DNA from: Asterella californica | Taxonomy: Eukaryota > Streptophyta > Marchantiopsida > Marchantiales > Aytoniaceae | Direction of reading: 5' to 3' | Length of the DNA stretch: 64,000 nt | Assembly: GCA_036924285.1 (NCBI GenBank) | Contig: JAYKYS010000019.1 | Location: 248,001 to 312,000, forward strand | Shown: piece by piece, positions 57,561 to 64,000 of the stretch | Numbering within the stretch: the stretch's first letter is position 1 | Layout of the letters: each line of letters opens with the position of its first letter | Notes under the pieces: model-generated | What the model was told of the DNA's origin: nothing | What the model saw: the letters and a program-made list of their open reading frames with translations, nothing else | Database searches by the model: none | Program-made: the position numbers and the translations under genes

Positions 57561-58572
57561 TACACGAGCGAGGTAGTGAAAATTCAGAAAATGAAGGAAA
57601 ATATGCGAGGTATAATGAAGAAAAAAATTTACCTTCAGCGGCACGTTGTGCTGTCCTGTCACGAAGTAGAGCGCTACAAAGAGGAATGTAGTCTGGAAAA
57701 GCTTGCACCGCTTCAAAAAGGGGACAAGCATTCATTGGCGGCGAAGGCAGATCCAATGATTGTTCCTCTTCTTGAGGAGTTTGACTAGTAAAGTATCGGC
57801 GGCGATCCTCCCGTTTGGAAAAGAAGATAGTATCGATATCGCCCATCGTTACTGTCTGCGGGTGTACAATCGATTTCCAGAGAGCCTCACTCCTTGCTCG
57901 CTGTATACCGTTCCCCATCAACCATTTACAAGACGGTGAATATTTGCCACAGCGGATCATGGACCGAAGACACGTACGAAGAGTGCTACCCAAGGGATGC
58001 CGGCACCTGTACTTATTGAACTGGAGAGCGCGTTGAAGTATATTGTTACTGTTCAATTCGACCCTGTTTTTAGTGTCAGCAGCTCCTAAAAGTGTGAATA
58101 ACTCATCGCCATCTGCAAGCATAGAATTCGAAATGTTTTTCATACAACATCGATGATGCAGCTCGGATTTATCCTTCATACAGTAGCCTACCATACCTAC
58201 AAAGGTATGAAGGCCCCTGTTATTGAGCCTCTTAACACATAGTTCAGCTCCCAGCGGTCTAGCAGTCCCCTTCCAACCAAGGACAGTCACCAATCGATTT
58301 TTAACGTCCACCGGACTGCTGGCCTGCAAAGACAGAACACCTTGCACGTGGAGATGTAACAGAGCTCCTCCTCGTTCCACCGAGATAAGGCCACTATCAC
58401 ACTCCCGTTGCAGAAACGCACAAAGAGACCCCCAACAAGACAAGTCAAGATCCCCACCAGTTTGCCCGATAGTAACAGAAACTTCAAGACTCTTCAGACA
58501 TGCACTTCTTCTGGAGCGAGGAAGAGGTGGATTGCTCGCGCGAGTCGCGCGAGCAGCTTGTCTCATCTGCAT
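57388..58572 (-). CDS. Replitron HUH endonuclease (Rep transposase), main open frame
   Basis: An uninterrupted 394-codon frame starts with ATG at 58572. Motif 1 is SLEVSVTIG (residues 28-36). Motif 2 is ERGGALLHLHVQGV with H73-L-H75 as the metal-binding HUH pair. Motif 3 is GMVGYCMKDK with catalytic Y130 and K133 (Y-x-x-K). The region to about residue 265 contains ALQFNKYRCRHPLG, RCGKYSPSCKWL and RSEALWKSIVHPQTVTMGDI and ends DRRRYF, matching what follows the Rep core in this family (oligomerisation part). The tail is Cys/Arg-rich and repetitive because it overlaps a 48-bp-type DNA repeat at 57372-57560. The enzyme would nick and rejoin DNA for copy-out transposition in the nucleus. The ATG directly follows TTTTCCCTCAG, so it may be an exon start rather than the true initiator. 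All key residues are intact. Confidence 0.85.
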   Translation of the reverse strand: MQMRQAARATRASNPPLPRSRRSACLKSLEVSVTIGQTGGDLDLSCWGSLCAFLQRECDSGLISVERGGALLHLHVQGVLSLQASSPVDVKNRLVTVLGWKGTARPLGAELCVKRLNNRGLHTFVGMVGYCMKDKSELHHRCCMKNISNSMLADGDELFTLLGAADTKNRVELNSNNILQRALQFNKYRCRHPLGSTLRTCLRSMIRCGKYSPSCKWLMGNGIQRARSEALWKSIVHPQTVTMGDIDTIFFSKREDRRRYFTSQTPQEEEQSLDLPSPPMNACPLFEAVQAFPDYIPLCSALLRDRTAQRAAEGKFFSSLYLAYFPSFSEFSLPRSCRLCSARNRGRCCTRKRSGDRSDGCCGRNRSAEPSVGRWRLWREAELTLFCHQMAAAA

Positions 58573-59254
58573 CTGAGGGAAAACGACAATGCCTACAACC
58601 TATCCTATAGAGTCTAGTATTAACGGCTTTGCATACACAAGTCAAAAACTTCAATCGGTACACGGAAGAAACCACAGGTTTAAGAAGCTTGTCGTCATTT
58701 TCATCACGCAGAAACTTGGGATAAGCGAATACAGTAGATTTGCTATCCTTGAGGATAAGCCATAACTCATCAGATTTGATGTACAGAAAAGGCCCAATGA
58801 TGCACTGCAAGCAGTCAGTAGCCCCCGAGAAAGCATAGGCAACTTTGACATAATCGAAAGGAAGAAGAAATTCGGGCGGCTTCAAACAAAAGCGAAAGTC
58901 TACATAGATGTAGGTTCTGGTCCGATAAAGTTCTGTTTCAGAAAAGGAAAGATAGTCGGAACGGATCAAAGGATGCGAGGGAACAGTGGTTGGTGGAGAG
59001 AATTTTAAACCTGGACATTTGTAACCCTCTATCCCGTGGACACAAACAGGTTCGATAGAATGCAAGGACACAGGTAGTAAGGACGGGGATAGTGAGGCAC
59101 AGATATCAGACGACAAAGATGGAGGGGTCGAAGGTACAAACAGTGGACTAGGAGGACGAGAAGGGGAAAGGCGAGTGGAAGACTTTTCATCATCAGAGAC
59201 AACTATTACATTGTCGTCATCGGACACAGTTATAACGTTGTCATCGGTGGACAT
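58484..59254 (-). CDS. N-terminal frame of the Replitron protein, with two SUMO-interaction-like motifs
   Basis: This 256-codon frame starts at a true ATG (59254) and overlaps the HUH frame by 89 bp in a different phase. Residues 7-14 are VITVSDDD and residues 16-23 are VIVVSDDE, each a hydrophobic core followed by Ser and acids, the pattern of SUMO-interacting motifs. A Ser/Pro-rich stretch follows (24-66). Then comes a folded-looking part with paired cysteines: C148/C151, C206/C208 and C220/C223, possibly zinc ligands. Its 3' part could be spliced to the HUH frame: a GTGTAC donor at 58663 in phase 0 and the acceptor before 58572 would remove 91 bp and fuse the frames. Otherwise a one-base shift separates them. 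I do not recognise the domain. Confidence 0.65.
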   Translation of the reverse strand: MSTDDNVITVSDDDNVIVVSDDEKSSTRLSPSRPPSPLFVPSTPPSLSSDICASLSPSLLPVSLHSIEPVCVHGIEGYKCPGLKFSPPTTVPSHPLIRSDYLSFSETELYRTRTYIYVDFRFCLKPPEFLLPFDYVKVAYAFSGATDCLQCIIGPFLYIKSDELWLILKDSKSTVFAYPKFLRDENDDKLLKPVVSSVYRLKFLTCVCKAVNTRLYRIGCRHCRFPSDADETSCSRDSREQSTSSSLQKKCMSEES

Positions 59255-59984
59255 TGCGTAGAGGCAGAGTATCTGAACCGAAGTGAAACTGCAGCGTGCA
59301 TCGTACCAGGCAGGCTGCAGATGATTTTATCTCTCTGACCATGGCGGCAACCGAAAGACGTGGTCTGGTCGAGTGGTTGCCGATTTCTCTGAAAGACGGC
59401 ACAATGCGGGACAGATGCGGGCAATGCAGCAGAAGAGCCATCCGATATCCACAACGCAGCGCCAGCACGAACATTTGGATGCGGTTTTGTCGTGGCAGCG
59501 ATCATCTCGGACCCATCTCTGAAGCAACGAAGCGACAAGCGACGTCCGCTTACAAGGTGCCTGCAAATGACGAGAGAACATGGCAACAGCAGAAAAGAAG
59601 ACAGAAAGAACGAAGGTCGAGCACGCACCTAAAGGAGAAATGAGGGCTTGAGGACGATGCTGCGATGGATGCCAGTAGCATAAGAAGAGTAAGCAGGATA
59701 GTAAGAGAAAAAACGTACAAAACGTAACAAGAGACCGTGCAAGCGAAGACGAAGCAAGCAACCCAAAAACCGTGAAACCGAGCAAATCTCTCATCCGGAC
59801 ATCGCAAAACGCACAAGGCAGGAGCAGCATGGCGAGAACGAACAGGACAACACGTTAAGCACGAGAAGAGCGATCCACGAGAAGAAAGACGACGGCGGCC
59901 GATAGAGGTTAGAAATGCGGACAGATCGGGCCAGTGGACAAAGCAGGTCCAACAGAGCAGCACGGCGAGGATGACAAGATCGAG
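59255..59984. other. Replitron 5' leader, no extra gene supported
   Basis: Overlapping minus frames (59230-59628, 59327-59830, 59550-60026) all stay open but are Cys/Leu/Ser-rich and lack motifs. The plus strand is also open in places. I treat them as composition effects in a leader upstream of the 59254 ATG. Confidence 0.4.
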
Positions 59985-60084
59985 CCAAGTAAGACGACGG
60001 AGATGTTGGCTCACCGTCGCTGACAAGTAAGACGACGGAGATGTTGCCTGAACGTCGCTGTACGTTAGTGCAGTTGCACGTTAC
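59985..60084. repeat. Right-side tandem repeat and hairpin of the Replitron
   Basis: AAGTAAGACGACGGAGATGTTG occurs near 59987 and near 60025 (37-38 bp apart), each followed by a CGTCGCTG word. The second copy runs directly into an imperfect hairpin, GTACGTTAGTGCA with TGCACGTTAC (60060-60084). Hairpins next to nicking sites are common at origins used by HUH enzymes. Confidence 0.7.
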
Positions 60085-61100
60085 GGAAAAGGGTATCGGC
60101 CGCGCATTCGACAACCCCGCCCATTTTTCGAAGCAATGTTCCCTGTGCCGTTCTTTACAAGCGCGCCCGAAAAACAGGGGAGTTTGGAGTGCGCGCTTTC
60201 GCCGCTCTGTCAGGCTAAGAGAAATTAATGCACATTTCGGCTTAGGGCACGGACTCGTTTTCGATTTTATAACGCGCTGTACGCCGTTCCGCCGTTCGGT
60301 GCTCATATTCGTAAGGTTTTGCTAGAACGGGAATATTTGGATTGAACAGGCAAGACTTTGTATTATTTCTTTTCACAAATTTTTCCTGAAATTAACCTGA
60401 GAGCACAGTAAAGTCTCTCACGTCAGTTGTAACAGGGACAACTGACACTTTGTTTGGAATATGATATGCATGCTTTCCAAATAGTTTAGAGAGTTAGATA
60501 ATGCACCACTAGTTATACCCATGGGCCGTGATACATGCGAGTTAATGCACCACTAGTTAATGCGAGTCTTCGTACACGTGAACACGTGAAAGCAAAATCA
60601 TTTAGAAATTTGCTTGATCACACCCTGAGTAGATATGCTGTGCTTGATCGTACCCTCTTAGCGATGTTTTGTTTAATTACACATTTAATTCGTTGTTGAA
60701 AGTCAAACCAATTATTTTATCATGTCATCTTCATTTTACATATTTCGATTGTGATTAAATGTTTATGTTATTCAAAATATTTTCAACAATAAATATACTA
60801 TAGAAAAGTGTTATCAAGCACGACAAACCTGTTAGAGGTGTGATCAAAACTCTTTCGATAACATAAGAAGTATCCAGAAGAATACATATAAATACATCTT
60901 CAAGTTTCTGCAATACCCAAGTGAACAGAATCGTGACATGTGTAAATGAAAAAGCTTACCAACTTCAACGAATTCAAAGTCTAGGCGCGTTAATCGTGAA
61001 CTCAGCAGCGATGTGCGAAACTCTCCTCTCGGTTTCTAACAACTATATATGATCGCCTTTGTGCAAGAGGTCATTTTCACAATACAAACAAAATATATTT
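60085..61100. other. Right edge of the Replitron block and AT-rich spacer, no gene
   Basis: Sequence to about 60330 is GC-rich with no domain. Beyond it the DNA is AT-rich. Nothing else is recognised. Confidence 0.4.
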
Positions 61101-61109
61101 CATTATAGC

Positions 61110-61260
61110 GATCGATGTCCCAAGTAGTTTAGCCTACAATTCTCTAAGAGAAAGATCGTGGGGTTCAATCCCTTTCGGATATAGTTAGAGGTGCATGCTG
61201 CTGCAAATTAATAATGAAACTTCTGGTCCGAGTCTCGCTATGATGGACTCACATGCACAG
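61110..61260 (+). mobile_element. tRNA-derived SINE-like unit (plus strand)
   Basis: TAGTTTAGCC at 61125-61134 resembles a pol III A box, and GGGTTCAATCCC at 61161-61172 is a good B box. The spacing of about 36 bp matches internal tRNA promoters. The segment lacks a full cloverleaf by eye, so a SINE head rather than a tRNA gene is likely. The 3' end is undefined. Confidence 0.5.
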
Positions 61261-61333
61261 TCTCATGATCTAGAAGACCCCAAGGGACAGATAACATCAT
61301 TTTATCATTTTGGATCCACGGTCACCCGGCTTT

Positions 61334-61346
61334 AAACCCTAAACCC
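61334..61346 (+). other. Short telomere-like motif AAACCCTAAACCC
   Basis: Nearly two units of the plant telomeric repeat (CCCTAAA). It is short enough to be a telo-box rather than an interstitial telomere. Confidence 0.5.
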
Positions 61347-61660
61347 ATCCTACACCAAATTCGAATCCGAAGGTCTTTTGGATGAGCAAATTAATCGCAG
61401 GTGAAACAGACACACACCTCTCCTCGAGACTGATACCAGAAATGGCACGATCTCCGTCCAGCTGGAGTATGATGCAACACAACGAGTTGCCCATGGATTC
61501 TGCGTCTAACACTCACTCTTTCAGTGCATGTCTGATCAGCCAAACTGTCTGGATCCAGTTACATATACATTCTCAGAGGTTGGCTGGACTAGCTAGCTAA
61601 GTCGATCAGTTTACTGCCATTGCCTTGGCAACAGAACTCCGTTATACACCTAATGAGCCC

Positions 61661-61715
61661 TAGCGCATAAACATAGACATAACCTATGCAGGTTATGTCT
61701 ATGTATATGCGCCTA
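61661..61715. repeat. Imperfect 24-bp inverted repeat, strong hairpin
   Basis: The arms 61661-61684 and 61691-61715 pair almost completely around the six-base loop TATGCA. Each contains CATAGACATAACC or its complement and GCGCAT. It could be a miniature foldback or a cruciform site. Confidence 0.85.
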
Positions 61716-61746
61716 GCCCCAGTTCAGTTCAAGTATTACAGCACTT

Positions 61747-62002
61747 TTGTATTTCCTGAACATATTATTTTTCTTCACAACCAATCAGATGTCTTCTTGG
61801 GATACTCTAACTCTGTTTTAATTTTTCAATTACCCCTCTAAGTCTTTTCAATTATCCCTTTAAGTCCTCTACAATTGTATTTCTTGAACATATTATTTTT
61901 CTTCACAACCAATCAGATGTCTTCTTGGGATACTCTAACTCTGTTTTAATTTTTCAATTACCCCTCTAAGTCCTTTCAATTATCCCTTTAAGTCCTCTAT
62001 AA
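61747..62002 (+). repeat. Near-identical 128-bp tandem duplication
   Basis: Copy 1 (61747-61874) and copy 2 (61875-about 62002) share the same order, including TTCTTCACAACCAATCAGAT and TACCCCTCTAAGTC, with only a few differences. The duplication is recent. Confidence 0.95.
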
Positions 62003-62059
62003 TTTCTTTGACGTCAAATATTTGTTAAATTAACACCTCAAATGATCTGCCACGCACGG

Positions 62060-62135
62060 AGGATAGTGTACCGGGTTTGAACTCCTGACGTGATGCACCA
62101 GATCCTGTCCGCTGTCCGCTGGGCTAACTAGAATA
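62060..62135 (-). mobile_element. tRNA-derived SINE-like unit (minus strand)
   Basis: On the minus strand TAGCCCAGCGG (plus 62116-62126) matches the pol III A box, and GTTCAAACC (plus 62074-62082) matches the B box, 44 bp downstream. No clean acceptor stem is visible, so a SINE head or tRNA pseudogene is more likely than a working tRNA. Confidence 0.6.
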
Positions 62136-62139
62136 TTTG

Positions 62140-62676
62140 TAAAAAAATGTTCATCTCATATAGTCATTCAAATACATGAGACCAGTGGCGGGAGTACGTG
62201 GATGGATTATGAAATACATTGACATGTTTATTTCTATTATCTAAACAAGTCCAGACGGCCGAACCAATCCCCGTTGACTATTTTATACCCGGACGCCACG
62301 CTTGTCCTTTTTCGCCTCTTCCCCACTTCGGCGACTGGGATGTATATGAGCCCTGTCTTCATCAGAGTCAAAAATTTTAACTAATTTCAATTAAAATTTC
62401 AATCTTTTCTCTCGAAAATTATCTTGCAGATTTGGATCAAGACTGGAAAACGACCAGAAGTCATAACACTATATTCCGGAACTCCCCGGTCACTGTGAAT
62501 CGTGATGCAAATGATGACTATGTCATTTCATTTGGATGAGAACATGAAGAAAGCCACACATTTGATGTATGGCTGACTCATAGAATAGACATGATTCTGT
62601 GGATCCCATAGACAGCCTTTCCCTTTCCCTTCGGGGTGGTTGTTGCTTGGCTCTTCGGGTCCTTCATTTCTTGCAA
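62140..62676. other. No gene recognised; truncated interior of the LTR element at right
   Basis: On the minus strand the bases after the primer site run through an open frame ending near 62528 without a gag motif, and then sequence character changes. The element interior seems to be cut short in this interval. Confidence 0.35.
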
Positions 62677-62688
62677 GCTCTGATACCA
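62677..62688 (-). other. Primer-binding site, initiator-Met tRNA
   Basis: Minus-strand TGGTATCAGAGC is the plant initiator-methionine tRNA primer site used by many LTR retrotransposons. It is separated by three bases from the TG/CA boundary at 62692, so the LTR lies to the right and the element points to lower coordinates. Confidence 0.85.
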
Positions 62689-62691
62689 CTC

Positions 62692-64000
62692 TGACGTAAG
62701 TCCCGGGTCCGAAGGCAGCAACGCGGGTTAACCAGGCGGAAAAACTCAAATCGATCAAAACCCACGTCCAGGCGTTATCTCCGTGCGGGCCTCCGAGACC
62801 CGGCGAATCACTCAAACCTCCTCCTATCGATCGTCCCTGCAATCGCTTCGAGGAACGGGGCAACCCACTTGCCCTTGACTCACCCTGACTCACGCGGACT
62901 CAAGCAGACTCCTCTAATGTCAGAACGACGGGTCCTTTTACTCAAAGATGGCTCATACAGTTCGGCATACCCTCTCAGGTAGGCGCGATGGCTCCGGACC
63001 CAGACAGAACGGTACTACAGTCACGGCACTACAATCCTATCGAGAAACATCTCGACCCACTATCTCTAATCTCTCACAATTCACCTGCGCCTCTCGGGAC
63101 TACTCAGACTTGCCCAAAACTGTCACCTGTCTATAGACGAGCTCGAGGTTTCCTCGAGGAAACCTCGTGTATACACTTACGACTACACAGGGGTCCCTAT
63201 CTTCGCGGCGACAAGCAACTACGTGGCTACACTGCATACGACAACCCGTTCCGGCCTCGCTGACGTCCCGGGCACAGTGCCCTATGAGCGGCTTTATACT
63301 TCTGGCAGGTGTCGGCCTCGTCCGACTGTCCTGCGCACTTCTCGAGTAGGGCTCGCGATCCAAAACGGCGCGGCCAATCCGCGAACGCCACGCGGGCCTG
63401 AGTGGAGTCCTCGCGGGGGTAACGGCGAGCTTCCGCGAGTTCCCATTGGCTGGGAACTCGCGCGTGAGGCTGCGGGTCCGGCTCGGCCTCCAATCATGCC
63501 TCCCTCCTCGGGGGAAGGCGAACGGCCACGCTTACGCGTGTGCCGCCGTCACCCGTGGGATTCTCGACCAATGAGGGTCGCTCTGTCCGCCCGCCGTCCA
63601 GCCACGTCTGCTACGGCCGTTCCCTCTTCATAGAGAATCGTGCCCTGGTACCTCCACTTCGCCTCCTCGCGCGTGTGGCCTCTGCGGCCCTGTGCGTTGC
63701 TGCCACGCGAGGCCCTTTCGCCTCCCGTGCTCGCGGGTGCATAGGGAATCGTGCCCGTGGGTTGGCCTTCTTGCTTCTTGCCTCTCGCCTCTACTCCGGG
63801 GTCACGTGGATGCCTCTGATAGGCTGCGGGGTGGCCAAGGGTACCCCCAACCTAACCTCGCTTTTGCGGCCTAAGGCCTTATCCTCTACTTCCGTCTAAC
63901 CTCCCGACCTGGACCTAACTCTAAGCCGTGACCGACCCCTCGTCTCCCGGAGCCACCCGGCGGTCTTTAGCCATTACAATCATTGCCGACCTGGACATTC
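62692..64000 (-). mobile_element. 5' LTR of a minus-strand LTR retrotransposon, GC-rich, runs toward the window end
   Basis: The LTR boundary TGACGTAAG (plus strand) abuts the primer site. The sequence to the window end is notably GC-rich with many CG dinucleotides, unlike the rest of the window. Frames on both strands (for example plus 63223-63633 and 63540-63899) stay open because of composition and have no recognisable domain. The second LTR and the right end are not identifiable, so the LTR may continue beyond the window or end within it. Confidence 0.6.

Larger units (their letters stand above)
56500..60330 (-). mobile_element. Replitron-type HUH transposon (outer limits approximate)
   Basis: A block of balanced-to-high GC is inserted between AT-rich flanks and encodes, on the minus strand, an HUH Rep transposase with one catalytic tyrosine and no helicase. 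This is the defining content of Replitrons, a eukaryotic transposon group known from algae and non-seed plants. Both sides of the coding region carry two-copy direct repeats: 57073-57151 and 57179-57307 on the left, 59985-60060 on the right. Replitron DNA is known to have short direct repeats at or near its ends, so these may mark subterminal regions. I could not prove the termini, and the coordinates are compositional estimates. Confidence 0.75.

Noticed and set aside
57388..58572. HUH frame as a CRESS-type virus Rep or an integrated virus
   Set aside because: No helicase domain follows the nuclease, no capsid-like frame is near, and the C-terminal pattern is that of Replitron transposases.
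57388..58572. HUH frame as a Helitron Rep
   Set aside because: There is a single tyrosine in Y-x-x-K context and no fused PIF1-like helicase. Helitrons use a Y-x3-Y pair and RepHel fusion, as in the other element at 1-5.4 kb.
59327..60306. Long minus-strand frames upstream of the Replitron N-terminal frame
   Set aside because: Several overlapping frames are open at once, rich in Cys, Leu and Ser with no motif. They look like a GC-rich leader.
62060..62135. Functional tRNA gene
   Set aside because: A and B boxes are present, but I could not draw a matching acceptor stem and anticodon arm, so a SINE head is more likely.
63223..63899. Open frames of 119-136 codons in the terminal GC-rich block
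   Set aside because: They overlap on both strands inside a probable LTR, so they are composition effects.

Overview
The window is a repeat-dominated stretch of a nuclear genome, most likely from a land plant outside the seed plants (a bryophyte, lycophyte or fern; I cannot narrow it further). The evidence is a Replitron-type HUH transposon (a group reported at high copy number in non-seed plants), an orphan reverse-transcriptase family that I associate with non-seed plants and charophytes, an LTR element with the plant initiator-methionine tRNA primer site, a plant-type FCP1-like HAD gene remnant, and short plant telomere-like motifs. There is no operon structure, no rRNA and no CRISPR array. 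Nearly every recognisable coding segment belongs to a mobile element, and most are broken.

Layout: 1-5.43 kb is a decayed Helitron of the Helentron type (DUF6570-like region, HUH Rep, PIF1-like helicase, C-terminal endonuclease), with a helicase block of about 0.55 kb flipped to the opposite strand. 5.4-16.2 kb has no supported gene, only short repeats. 16.206-19.848 kb is an R2-like reverse-transcriptase element bounded by 13-bp direct repeats. 19.85-37 kb is mostly AT-rich spacer with a dispersed family of paired hairpins, tandem duplications, a GC-richer island near 29-30 kb, and a short poly(A)-tailed retroposon with 15-bp target duplications at 33.66-33.81 kb. 37.3-38.2 kb is a Ty3-type integrase remnant. 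39.2-40.05 kb is a palindrome-rich element. 40.2-43 kb has one unrecognised open frame (41.4-41.8 kb). 44.3-46.9 kb is extremely rich in GAAGAC/GTCTTC hexamers. 48.024-52.554 kb is an LTR element on the minus strand that carries gag but no visible pol. 52.59-54.0 kb is a PIF/Harbinger remnant with reiterated inverted arms. 54.3-55.3 kb is an FCP1-like pseudogene. About 56.5-60.3 kb holds the Replitron, with the longest open frames in the window. 60.3-62.6 kb has tRNA-derived SINE-like units, a strong hairpin and a 128-bp tandem duplication. From 62.677 kb to the window end there is an LTR preceded by an initiator-Met primer site.

The elements do not form a pathway. The window is a nest of several transposition chemistries: two distinct HUH systems, a DDE transposase, a Ty3 integrase, target-primed reverse transcription and SINE retroposition. 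The most interesting locus is the minus-strand Replitron. Its HUH frame keeps H-L-H and Y-x-x-K motifs, and the frame upstream of it begins with two tandem SUMO-interaction-like motifs.
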